Shown here: in pieces, positions 42,935 through 54,448 of the stretch
Layout: each line of letters opens with the position of its first letter
How positions within the stretch are numbered: position 1 is the first letter of the stretch
Assembly (NCBI GenBank): GCA_903813345.2
Contig: CAIIXF020000008.1
Span: 31,582,867-31,646,866, forward strand
Direction: 5' to 3'
DNA length: 64,000 bases
DNA from: Owenia fusiformis
Taxonomy: Eukaryota; Annelida; Polychaeta; Sabellida; Oweniidae
Notes under the pieces: generated by a model
What the model was told of the DNA's origin: nothing
Seen by the model: only the letters and a program-made list of their open reading frames with translations
Databases searched by the model: none
Position numbers and translations under genes: made by a program

Positions 42935-43350
42935 ATAATACAAAGCTTTCTGCCCTGTAGAGTAAACAGGGAGTTGGATCTACAGACTGTTACACTGCTT
43001 CAAAGCGACCAGTTGAATGTAAAAAATAAGAAATCTAAAGAATGTAAGTTGTGCAATAATATAAAGAAAAATATATTCATATCGCACACAAATGACATTT
43101 GTATATCATGGATTGCTTGTGAATTGGCTTATAAAGCCTGCAACCTCTTATATTTTGATGCTTCTCTGCCATGTTAATTCTAAAAAAAATTAACATGGTG
43201 GATAGGCCTAATCTGAAATATAATCTGAAATAATCTGAAATATACAAATGTCTTTTGTGTGTAGTATGAATATGTCTTTACAATAATCTTTAGATTTCTT
43301 CGGGTTCAACTGGCTGCTTTGAAGCAGTGTAACAGACTGCAATACAGAAA
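42935..43350. repeat. Inverted repeat, about 120-bp arms
   Basis: The left arm (about 42975-43110, with ACAGACTGTTACACTGCTTC) is the imperfect reverse complement of about 43225-43345 (AGTGTAACAGACTGCAATAC and its surroundings). Both arms carry the same short frame (VTLLQSxQLNxKKSK) on opposite strands. A small palindrome (TTAATTCTAAAAAAAATTAA) sits between them at about 43173-43192. It lies upstream of the CEP128 start codon. Confidence 0.65.
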
Positions 43351-43409
43351 AAGTTGCAATAAAATTCAAGTTAAAAGCATTGGGAAAAGAAGGCATACAT
43401 AACATTATT

Positions 43410-44260
43410 TAGAGAACTTGTCACCAGTGGTGAAGTATTTTTTGCAACTGGCCATGATTTTGACATAATATTTTGCAATGATGGAAGGGTGGCGAAGAAC
43501 CTTAAACTATCGGGGAGATGCGTAATTAACGAATGGGGTTATTTAATCATGGAGCTATTTCAACCATGAGGCTATTTCTACATTGGCTTTTATTTCCATT
43601 TCAGGCAGTCCTCTGTGTTTGTTTTTTGAAAGTTTTAAATAAATCGAAAACTCCAATGTCTGAGATCTCAATCAAAGATGGCCTGAAATATGAATTATTG
43701 GCAATGGTCGAAATTTACTCGAGTCTCTAGCCAATATTTTGGCTAGAGGGGATTTCATCTGGAATACTGTGAACTCTATTTGAAAAAAGCTGGCCGGGGT
43801 GTCATAAATTTATTGAATATTTTAAAAATCGCCAGATAAATAAATCATTAATCAAACCGGACCCAGCTCGGCTCCTTGATGAGATATGACATGATTTCAT
43901 CAGGATTTCGTCTAAAATTAAAACAAAATGGCTCCAAGAAAAATGGCGATGTTCGAAAACTGGACGAAATGTCGTTAACGTCTGACATTAGTAACTGGCT
44001 GTAAATTCTAAGTTAGCGATCCAGAAGATGTGAACTAATACACTGATCACTTTATGTGTGTTTTAGAATTTTTGGTGAGGTAATAAGACCAAGACTCCCA
44101 ATTCAAATTGTGATGTGGAAAAATGGCGGACATATGATTTCAAATTTTATGATTACGACATGACCAGTTGTTCATGCAGAAATATATCTGTACTGGAAGG
44201 CCATGATACAGTGGCCTTAGAAGAAGGAAAGTCGAAATGATCCCATGGTCGAAGTCACAT
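43410..44260. other. Upstream intron/intergenic DNA without recognised feature
   Basis: Contains several ATGGCGG-like motifs (for example near 43945 and 44120) but no exon or repeat that I can define. It probably lies in the 5'-UTR intron of CEP128. Confidence 0.4.
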
Positions 44261-44265
44261 GCTAT

Positions 44266-45285
44266 CTATTGCAAGACTTACGCCTGCCACAACCGTCACC
44301 ATGTTAATCAGTGTTTTTTAAGTAGCGCAAGGATCCTGCCATGACCGTGGTAGTGTTATCGTGTAAGCCTGGTATAACCGTGACAGGCTGGTATAACCGT
44401 GACAATGCTGTATTCTATTGCAAGGCCTGTCATGACCCTGGAAGTGTTATCGTGGAAGCCTGGCGCGGCCGTAGCCTTTATTGTGGTTTATAAGCGAATG
44501 TGAATATTAATGTATAGTAGTAATTTTGATTTTGACATGATTAAGGTAGTTAAACACCATGATCATAGTATTAAACTGTTAAATTGTAATGAGGATCACT
44601 TAAAATTGTTAAGGATATTCCTGGCATTAATGTCATACATATTTACTAGTCATTGCAATACATTATAACGGTCATAGTAGAACTAAGCCTAAATCACTAC
44701 ACTACCACCCTCATACCTGGCCTTGCAATACTATATTACATTGTTACGGTCATACCAGGCTTTGCGATCCCATAATACATTGTCATGGTCATGCCAGGTT
44801 TTCAAATACACATTGTCACGGTCAATTATAGCAATCATAAATTTCTACATAACCACTCTCATACCCGAACTTGGAACACTATATCACATTGCCATGGCGG
44901 TCATACCAAGCCTTGCAATACTATATTACATTGCCATGGTCATGCCAGGCTTTGCAATACACATTGTCACGGTTATAGCAGTCCGAATCGTAAATTTCTA
45001 CATTACCACTCTCATACCTGAACTTGCAATACTATATTACATTGTCACGGTCATGCCAGGCCTTGCAGTACTATATTACATTGTTACGGTCATACCAAGC
45101 CTTGCAGAACTATATTACATTGTCACGGTCATGGCAGGCATTGCAATATAATACAGCATTGTCGCGGTTATACCAGGCTTTCATGATAACATTACCACGG
45201 TCATGGTAGGATCCTTGCGCTACTTAAAAAACACTGAATAACATGGTGACGGTTACGCCAGGCGTTAGTCTTGCAACAGATAGGG
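44266..45285. mobile_element. Foldback element with internal minisatellite
   Basis: 44266-44370 is the reverse complement of about 45195-45285, with about 90% identity over 90-100 bp, and pairing continues inward to about 44480 and 45115. Between the arms are about 10 copies of a roughly 40-bp unit (ATTGTCACGGTCATGCCAGG plus cttgcaatactatattaca). Plus-strand frames here only reflect the repeats. No transposase is present. Confidence 0.7.
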
Positions 45286-45509
45286 TCTCGTCGAAGTAGC
45301 CCTATGACAAAGTATATATATAAGATATACAGCTTACTATTACTTAACCCTTAGCCTATGGTCGTCTCAGAGTGACTGACGTGAGACAGTGACTGAGAAT
45401 GGGTCTGGATTCTGAGTCTGACCGTCACTCACTGACTCAGTCTCAGAGTCAGCAGAGCCGTCAGCGATCATTTCAATATTTAACACTATATGTATGATGG
45501 AATACTTAC

Positions 45510-45630
45510 TCGATCATCATCTACTACATTTGATCACCAAATTTCTCGAGTTACTATTCTATATAGGCTGTATAAATTCCATCAAAAGAATATTTACAAA
45601 TAAATTCTTCGAAATTGTCCGCCATTTTCT
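45510..45630 (-). promoter_or_regulatory. Probable CEP128 5' non-coding exon and promoter
   Basis: On the minus strand a strong donor, CGA|GTAAGTATT (GT at 45508-45509), follows a stretch beginning AGAAAATGGCGGACAATTTC, a YY1/start-type motif common near housekeeping promoters. It would pair with the acceptor before the CEP128 start codon (42884). A 23-codon upstream frame starts at the ATGGCGG. There is no transcript evidence, so this is inference from splice signals. Confidence 0.4.
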
Positions 45631-45639
45631 AAACAATTG

Positions 45640-46913
45640 GTTTTTTGTTAAATAAATTATGATTGGCTGGCATATAAAAAGTTGAACCAATGAAACGTAC
45701 TGTAGCAAACTAATCTTTTATATTTTCGTTCAGTGCGATTTCTCTTTTTCATGAATTCAATCTGAAACCCGGGGACACATTAATAAAATACAGAAATAAG
45801 GGAACATCTCAAAAGTTCAATGTTGGATAACTAACTGTATTTGATTATTCGTTATTTCGTTGGTCACACTATATTTAACATAATATGTAACGGGGTGGTA
45901 GAGCCCATGCTTGGGCTAACATGGGCTTTCAACTGTTGAAAGCCCATGGACTAACTAATGACCCACTCCCCCTGTTGTAAAGTTCCTGGAGTTTCTATGT
46001 CCATGATCATCCCTCTTTCTTTTTATCAGCCTTAGTTATGTATGTATGTACATGTATACATATACTACCATTTCCAACTCAGTACAGGCTAGTCAAAAAC
46101 TAGCAAAAACTTTTTGAAAAAATTGTAATTTTTTTTCAATCTTTTCTAAATAGGCTAGACGTCAATAATAAACCAACGTTGATTGTCTAACCAGGTTAAG
46201 AGAAAGAATAAATTATGTTTTAGATATCATTGTACCATTGGTTTCTATGAGAACTAAGATTTTGAAATGCATTTTTCTCGGAACCATTTTCATACACTGA
46301 TAAGTTCATTCATGGGCTTTCAAATGGTTCATTTCTCGCTTATTTATGAACCGATTTTTTGGGCAAAAAACATGCGAGGATGAATGCTATGCATTGGTTT
46401 GAATTGTGGCCAATTAAAAGATATGTGTGACCTCTAAAAGTTAGTTTTAAATAAATTCACAAATTTTGGAACAAAAAGTCAATCAAAGGCCACTTTTTGA
46501 AATTGAATTTTTTTTTTCAGTCACACTTTGATAACATTGGGTAAGACTCCAATATAAGCCAAAGTGGTTTAAACTTTATATGGGGACTTATTTTCACCAT
46601 TCTGAGTACTTTTCCCATGATTTTAGCAAAACTGGTAACAGGTCCCCCTGGTACAATTTTTATTTTTCGTCCGTAATCATATGTCCTCATGCTATGACAG
46701 AACTCCGACTGTTTATAAATGTGACTAATTTGCTTTGTTTATTTGCTTACATACACTGTATACACATACATACTCGGTTGAGAGGTTGATTATTTTTAGC
46801 TTTGAATGGATCGGTTTTTATTTAATATGTGTATTCACTGTATTACGGTCTCTACTGTACCGTGAATGGAAACGCTTCGCTAGTGCTGTTTAGTTTAACA
46901 ATATACAGGGTAA
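45640..46913. other. Intergenic region between CEP128 and the SGNH gene
   Basis: Mostly AT-rich. A 23-bp near-palindrome (GGGCTTTCAACTGTTGAAAG) lies at about 45922. No gene or transposon was recognised. It probably contains upstream control DNA for one or both of the divergently transcribed genes. Confidence 0.4.
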
Positions 46914-46915
46914 GC

Positions 46916-47964
46916 CAAAAATGACTCCCATTTGATATATGAAAATAGAAACAGCTCGAAAACAACACATTACTTTACAACCATTCCTTTTCAATTTCCC
47001 TTTTCAAATGTTCCAACATAATACTCTCCAACGTCGGCAACGGTTTTTTTACGCAACTACTGTTTTCATCACTTCCTATATTTGATCAGTGAATGTGGCC
47101 TTCAAGAGGCCCCTGGACATATCGCCATGATACAACTGTTCATAGGTTAATGCATGTGGACATTATTTGATGGTATTAAAGAGAGAATCAGAGATAGCGA
47201 GCAGGCTAAACAAAAAATTGTTCCAATTTTAGAATATTTTTGGTTCATGACATTCCTTGTCATGTCTATTTTCTAAAAATCAGAAAAGTGCATACTTTAT
47301 TCCAGGAAAACTTAAGATTTTTACAATAATATATTATTTTTCTGTAAGAATGGTTACCATTCTTATTATTTGGGAGAATTTAAACATTTTTCACCCACTT
47401 TTTCACTTTGAATCATTAATAACTTCACCAATTTATAACATATTGTGAATCTTTTTGGAGATATTGTATTTGATATTGTAAGGAATAGATTGGTCATTCA
47501 GTTATACAAGTTGCTTGTAATTTTGTCGCCCCCTATAGATCTGATTCTGCCTTTAAGTTAGGTTAGATCCGCATGATAATTATTTTGTATTTTTACGAAA
47601 TTTAAAATAATTGATTGGGTAATATTTTTTTAAGATTTTATGTGGACATCTACACAATTTCCATTTGACTCAGGTTAATATTTAAATGTTTTCACGCTGA
47701 TACACTTATTAAAAGTGTCAAGTGTTATTATGTATTTGATTTTAATTTTAGATAATAAATAGTTTTAATAAAAATAAAAAAAAATAAAAAAAATATTGTA
47801 GAATCCATAGTTTGAAATAAAAAATTAAATCATGTTGAAATAGCTTCTTTAAAATATTTTTTTCCAATTTTTCTGAAAGTGAACTTCCTTAATCAACTTA
47901 GTGTTGGCGATAAATATAAAGAACAATATACTAGCTTAGTAGTGGATATTTATTGCCTCACCCT
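46916..47964. mobile_element. Degenerate mariner-like element
   Basis: Ends CAGGGTAAGCCAAAAATGAC and ATTGCCTCACCCTG resemble mariner termini and are flanked by TA (46914-46915 and 47965-47966). The 1,049-bp interior has no intact frame. A minus-strand stretch near 46990-47160 might be a decayed transposase. Confidence 0.45.
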
Positions 47965-48036
47965 GTACATATATATTGTTGGTCAACGTCGAACCTCGAA
48001 AACATTATCGTGTTTATTCAGTCGCTATGCGTAAAT

Positions 48037-50833
48037 ATGGACGAAACTCAGCGCTCATCAGGTATGTTTTTTTGTAATTTATAGTTTGTTAGATTAGATC
48101 AGGAAAATTGTGAAGAACCTGCGTCCCACCAATTAGTATTCTGTCCAAAATTGCATTAAATTTTGAACAAAATACTCATCGGCCTGGCAACTGAAGATCG
48201 GTGCAAATGTGACCACGACAAGAGGGGAGTTAAATTTGTCATAATTAGATTTGAGATTTTATAAACTCCTAAAATAATAGATATTATACACAATTCAGAC
48301 ACAAGACCACTATTTTAATCATGCCTTTACTACTTTTTAGCATGTACTCCAGGAATCATAGTGACACCAAAGAAGCTATTTCTGTTTATCATCATCATCA
48401 TTATACTCTCGGGATTGTTACATCTCTTTCTTTATGGATATATCAATATTACCATCTCGACAAACTTCCCTAGTGTACGCTACATACGCGAATACAGCAC
48501 GATTGGGAATGCAACACACATTATTACAGAGCATGGAACACATAGTGCAGGTAGCGACATCCTTGCACGGCTACAGAATAGCATCCCGGTCACCAACCTC
48601 ACACAAGAGATGTATGACAGAGCGTTCCTGTGGAGAGGAAATACAGCCAAGTTGAAGAAAATATTTAGAGATGCAATTGTGAAGAAAAGACCAATTTCCA
48701 TGGCAACCATTGGTGGATCCGTTTCTGCTGGTGGAGGAGTAAAGGTGTGATTTACTGGTTTATAATAACAGGGTTGCTTGACAAAGATCCAAGTATGATA
48801 AGGCAGCCAAGTTTAAGACAGATGTATTTTTGGTTGAATGAATTTCTGAAAATAAAAACACACGTGAAGTTCGATTCACAATCCATTGAGTACTTTGAAT
48901 CAAAGAATAAGCATTCAAAGAAACAGTATAGGCCTATAATAAAATATAAACATTTGTACATGGCCTAACTTGTATGGTCATTTGATTGCATGTTTTTTAA
49001 ATTCAAAGTACTCCATTTGAATCGGACTTCACATATAAGGTGAATCTACATGTACGATTATCAATATCTGCATTACCCTACCTTGTTCATATTTGCTATT
49101 TCAAAATTATCAACTTTTCTTTTTCACTAAAAAATATCAGATAATTCCATGTGCAACTGTGGCATCTTGTTATCTATTTAGTTTCCTTCATGTTAATTTA
49201 GATGTTGAATCCACGCTCTGTTGGTCAACCCAAACCACAAGCACACCAATGTATAAAATATTTATATCTAAAATATGAATTCTATATATACTTGGTGGAG
49301 CAGCAGGGTAGTCCTATATCTTCTGATAGTTGTGTTATTACAGTGTTAATTATCAAAGTTTCGCCCATTCTTGACAGGTATAGGCTATTCACATGGAGGT
49401 TAAGGTGAACCACGTTTTAACGTAGATATTAGTTCTCCCCTTTGTACTATTTTCTTGCCAATTGAGTATAAAGGCTAGGATGTTTCATTTTACTGACAGT
49501 TTATTTTATGATATTTTTGGTGTTTCTCCTTCATTCTAGCTTTGCTTGAAATACTTCCAATGATATTACGAAATCTGCTGACAGTTATAATATGCTGAGT
49601 GTATAATATGTATCATCAAATATTTATTTTTAGGCCTCGTGTGAATTTCCTTGTCTGCACATGGAGATACTGGCGGAATGGTTACGCACAGTTTTAGGCG
49701 TTCGTGTAGAATCTCGGAACGTTGCAATGAGCGGCGCGAACAGTGAACTATATGGCTATTGCCTTGATGCACATGTTGATGCAGAGTCTACTGATATTCT
49801 CATTGGTGAACTCTCTACAAATGACAGATTATCTTTTTCACAACCTGGATTTAAAGAAAGGGGACGGCCATTCGAAGAAGTGATACGCAATACAAAAATG
49901 CATCGTGAAAAACCAGTTTTTATTTCGGCAGGTTTTATTGATAGTAGACTCCTAATACTTGAGTTGACTAATGGTCATAATTGTTCGTTCGATCTTGAAC
50001 AGAATTATTATAAACCATTGCTCAAATATTACGACATAACCGGGGTGTCGTTACATCGAGTTGTTTGTCCAGTTTATGGCCTACAACCTGGCTTCCGTAT
50101 GTTGGATGTTATTGGATTTGACCTGTTTCATCCGGGTCTTCTCTCACACCGCTATGTTGCGATTATTCTTATGAAATTTTTCGCTGGTATTATTGAGGGA
50201 ACTTTGAAGTCATTGGAGGTCGTGGATCCACCAGAGCCATCCCTTCCTACTCCTTTGTACAATAGTACATGGATTACAAACCCCGTATGTTTCACTAATA
50301 CGCGCCATGTACATCCAAGGAGCTCTAGCAATCAGTCTTGGGCAGAAATGATCAAAAGCAATATCAGTATCCCCGTCAAATACGACAATCTGAGAGCGAT
50401 AGAAATGAAAGGATTTCACAAATTCTTCAGTAATTCATCTATGCGCAGGTATGAAAAGTATGACATTATGGAGCATCGTAACGATGTGATGGATGGTTAC
50501 CAAGGTAACAAAGTAGGTGACTGGATTACAATGGAGCTAGTCGCATCCGGCAAACCTCCGGGAAGTGTTCAGCAGGTCCTTTCAGTGGCATACGTTACCT
50601 GCGATTCCTGTGACTTGGCAGTCATCTCTGTTTGGCTTGGCATACATGAAAAGCCAATTTCACCGGTTTTTAATTTCAAGACGGTTGCAGGGTCAGCTGG
50701 CGTTATTATAATGCCAATAGATGGCTTAAATCTCAGTGATTACGTGAAAGAGCATCAGGTTTTCAACGTTACTATGAAGTTAAATTGGGATTATAACTTT
50801 TTATTACATACAGTGATGATTGCTTGGCGATAA
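48037..50833 (+). CDS. Membrane-anchored SGNH/GDSL-type hydrolase-like protein, 3 exons
   Basis: Exons 48037-48061, 48341-48744 and 49634-50833 join in phase (phase 1, then phase 0) to 542 aa. The start is MDETQRSSACTPG. Residues about 20-40 (LFLFIIIIIILSGLLHLFLY) are a signal anchor, so a type II membrane protein with the enzyme in the lumen or outside is likely. The SGNH blocks are visible: GGSVSAGGG (nucleophile S135 or nearby), SGAN (176-179), LSTND (N206) and DLFHP (D306, H309). Several Asn-X-Ser/Thr sites follow the anchor. These hydrolases act on esters, often O-acetyl groups of glycans; the substrate here is unknown. The exon 2 donor could be AAAG|GTGTGA (used here) or GGA|GTAAAG, two codons shorter; both keep phase. 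AATAAA at 50963 fits the 3' end. Confidence 0.82.
48745..49633. other. Intron 2 of the SGNH-like gene
   Basis: 889 bp, AT-rich, closing with TATTTATTTTTAG. No repeat or RNA gene was recognised. Open frames within it are short and featureless. Confidence 0.6.
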
Positions 50834-50962
50834 ATACAAAGTAAATCACAAGATGTATTGGACTAGTGAAATACCATTGTATGTTACTCCATGATGATTT
50901 AAACACCAGACTCGATACTTTGTTGTGAAATATATCAGAAAAGTTAACTGTTGTTTCTCAAC

Positions 50963-50968
50963 AATAAA
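50963..50968 (+). terminator. Polyadenylation signal of the SGNH-like gene
   Basis: AATAAA, 130 nt after the stop codon and the first canonical hexamer downstream. Confidence 0.5.
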
Positions 50969-51171
50969 TGTTGCCTCATTACATACACTTGGTCTTCACA
51001 GTTTTTCCTCAACAGGGTGCAAAGTATTATTTTTGCCTATTGGTAAAACATCTCAATTCAATATTTCCTAATTTTGACAGGTCGAGAGCCTCCCGACAGG
51101 GTGGCGAGTAATTTTCGAATTTTTAACACAACAAAGAGCCCAGTTGTCCTAATGCTGGGGGTCTGATACAG

Positions 51172-51290
51172 TAAAACTTGTCTTAGTGAACACTTGTCTC
51201 TAATTGACACCCTTCCACAGCACATACTCAACTCACCGACTTCTGCATAAATTACCCTCTCTGTAGTGAACACCTTCAACGAACAAAAAG
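51172..51290. mobile_element. Tigger-like MITE fragment
   Basis: CAGTAAAACTTGTCTTAGTG, then TGTCTCTAATTGACACCCTT, CTTCTGCATAAATTACCCTC and TCTGTAGTGAACACC. It matches the copy at 36612; the right end is unclear. Confidence 0.5.
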
Positions 51291-51299
51291 ATATTCGAA

Positions 51300-52290
51300 G
51301 TTCACATGTTCTTCTGTATATCAACATTGTGTAAATGATGAATTCAATATGTACATGGTTCATATGGTACAGAAGTTTCAATATCAATTAAATGGATGGA
51401 GCGATGAAAATATAGACAGAGGGACGGACTGTGTGGGGCAACTCGCTGCTTTCTAAAACACACTCATTTGACATGTTTGAGCTAAGATGTATGGGCGGTC
51501 ATACGCTTATCTGGATAAAACAAAATTCCGTTAAAAACCAAGTTCTCTTAAAGACTATAATTATATAGCTAATTTAGTTGGTGCTTCCTTACGCTCACCC
51601 ATTTGAGCTAACATTGTGTTGGCGGTCACACTCTTATCTGGGTAAAACAAAATACATATTCCCCTAAAAACCAAATCCTTTTAAAACTGTTTATAGCTAA
51701 GATAAAATTTATTTGATGAATCATGAATAAATTAATTTACATGAATATTGAAAGTATAGAACTATGAGATTCTATTTTCTCAGTCCTACAAACCCAATAC
51801 AATTAATAAGCATGTTATATCACATCTTAATAGATTCAATACAGTATAAAATCTATGTAACTTTCTTAATGTTTACACACAGTGTGGCATAACACGTACA
51901 TCTGTCCACTACAAAATATCTTCAAATATAGCATACACCCATAACTGGACCACAAAATTAATAACAGTTATATTCTTAATCTTAACTAGGACACTGATTT
52001 TCCATTGACACAACTTTCAGGGCTCAGTTAAACCAGTTACAGTAAAACCTGTATATACGAAGTCTCTCATAAGAACACCTCTCTCATGAGAACATTTTGT
52101 TATTTTTCATTGATTCACATGTTAAGTCATACACATCCAGACATGGAAAAAACATAGAGATGAACTGTTGTACATCAACATTAAGGAGATTATGGCAAAA
52201 GTGGAGTTCGCACCCTCATTTCTTTAACATTAATTAACATGATGGGGCAGTCAATGTTTAAGTATTAGTTATTAAACAAAACTGTATTTT
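51300..52290. other. Intergenic, nothing recognised except repeat fragments
   Basis: Near 51475-51690 a motif (GGCGGTCA..CTTATCTGGATAAAACAAAAT) occurs twice as a diverged direct repeat. Another CAGTAAAACCTGTATATACG transposon end is at about 52041. No gene is seen. Confidence 0.4.
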
Positions 52291-52299
52291 GTTTATCTT

Positions 52300-52632
52300 C
52301 AATACATTGTACCATACCAATGGTACATCATGCAATGTCAATGGTAAAGTGTACCATACCAATGATACATCATGCCATACCAATGGAACATTGTACCATA
52401 CCAATGGTACATAATGGCATACCAATGGAACATTTACCATACCAATGGCACATCATGTCATGCTAATGGTACATTGTACCATACCAATGGTACATAATGG
52501 CAAGCCAATGGAACATTTACCATACCAATGGTACATCATGCCTTACCAATGAACCATTGTACCATACCAATGGTACATCATGCCTTACCAATGGAACAGT
52601 GTACCATACCAATGGTACAGGTTGACATATAT
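52300..52632. repeat. Minisatellite of CCATACCAATGGTACAT units
   Basis: About 15 copies of a 20-22-bp unit (accataccaatggtacatca), many internally palindromic (TACCAATGGTA). Frames through it are artefacts. Confidence 0.85.
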
Positions 52633-52639
52633 GTATATC

Positions 52640-53579
52640 ACAGTAAGTGGAATTCAGTCATCACACTGTTGCGTACAATACAAATACTTTATATATGCTC
52701 AAATGGTACCCTCAAATAATTTCTAGGCTGTATCCTGTATATATAGAATTGAATTGAATACCAGGACATGCCCATTACTAGGCAACTATATTCTTTGCAA
52801 ATCTGTTGCCAACTTAACAATATCAACAACAAGGCCTGAACATGCAAAATGTCCCCATCTGCCATTTGATACAGATACCATTTATTACAGTCGCCAATTG
52901 CTGAAGTCCAACCACTGTCCACAAAAAAGTTGGAGACTGTAGCAATATGTCATGGTGACTTAACAAGGTAAATTGCATGTTTTAACATTGCATGTATCAT
53001 TTAATTGATTTAGTTGTAAATCAGTTCAGTTTTAATTCATATCAGTAAGATTTACAATATTTTTGGACATATTTCAAACTCTTACATTTAACAACATTAG
53101 AAGACCAGTACACAAAAACACAATTAAATAGTCAATTTGATTGGTATTAGCAATATTGATAAACACCAGTGCTGCTGCACTTTACATCAATGTAAAAATG
53201 TTTGATTACCATAATTTCATTTTTTCATTATGTAAACAAATCAACATTTGACAGATTAAAGTTTGAATTGTAAAACTGAATATTGTATTGTAAAATATAC
53301 AATGTACGGTTGTACATATTACGATGTTTCAAGCTTGGCTTGTACAATTAATTTGAAAGTAATGACTTTACAATAATATTGCTATATTATAAAATACTGT
53401 CGATATTCACATGTCCAATGCTGTGCTTGGACTTTTGAGCTGGCAGTTCTTTATATGTGAGTAAAATTTTCATTAAATGTACACCGTGCATGTTTGATCC
53501 CATAATGTATAGTAAGGCAGCCAGAGTAGTCAGTATTATAAGTACTGTATGTTACATCACCTGTCATTTCTATTGATAC
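52640..53579. other. Intergenic, nothing recognised
   Basis: AT-rich DNA. 52840-52960 contains a diverged copy of the repeat family seen at 12705 (ATCTGCCATTTGATACAGAT, TTGGAGACTGTAGCAATATG). Confidence 0.4.
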
Positions 53580-53809
53580 CAGGGCTCTCACTAGGCTTTT
53601 AGATTGTGGCGCAGCACCACAGTCTATTTAGTAGCTCCCACCACAACCTATTGGCATATATTGATTGTTCCCACAGTCTAAAGTTGACTAAATAGACAAT
53701 ATTAGCATGTAAAAAGGATAAAATTAACATAAATATGATTAATCACGACTGAAAGCTTATGCTGAAGATGTTTCCACCACACCCTAAATATTTCCGTGTA
53801 AGAGCCCTG
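53580..53809. mobile_element. MITE with CAGGGCTCT ends
   Basis: CAGGGCTCTCACTAGGC at the left and GTGTAAGAGCCCTG at the right form a short terminal inverted repeat; the interior has GTGG/CCAC-rich imperfect repeats. No clear target duplication. hAT-like by its ends only. Confidence 0.45.
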
Positions 53810-54448
53810 GATGCCCTGTTATAATGATAGATGTGATATAGATCCATGATACACCATAAAGCACCAACCCATGGGTCAATGGACCCAATGGATTTTACAA
53901 CCAAACAGCTGATTACTTCAGCATTGACTTCACAACATGACAACTGGTAATTGGTACATGTAATTTAGTTTTGGCCAGTTGACCTGAAAAACTATGTTGG
54001 AGTATATGACACTGCATAGATCTATATATGGCTTAGAGCACCTGTATTTCTCACCTTTAATAATGCTTAGTACATTTTTGTATCCTTATCATTGTGTTTA
54101 TAAATACAATGACAATGATAAACCTCTTCTTAGCAGTTTAGTTCCGAATACTGCCTACAATTGTACAAATTCATGACTGTCATCTACCTTTAATGTTGAT
54201 TGTAGTTGTTTGGAAAAACTTAATATGTAGGTTTATATACATGTCAAGTACGAAATACTGCTCAATATGTTTCACAGGTAAAGTTCAAGTACCCTATGGA
54301 GATTATGTCTTTTTTCATTGCATCCTGGGTACACTGTGCCTTGTTTGTATTTCTCAATGCACCCTGGGTGCATCGTGCATTATGTGTCTCTCAGTGTACC
54401 CTGGGTATAATGTGCCTTGTGTGTCTTTCTAAATGCACTCTGGGTAGA

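Noticed and set aside
44723-45209. 142-codon plus-strand frame as a membrane protein
   Set aside because: It consists only of minisatellite units read in frame inside the foldback element.
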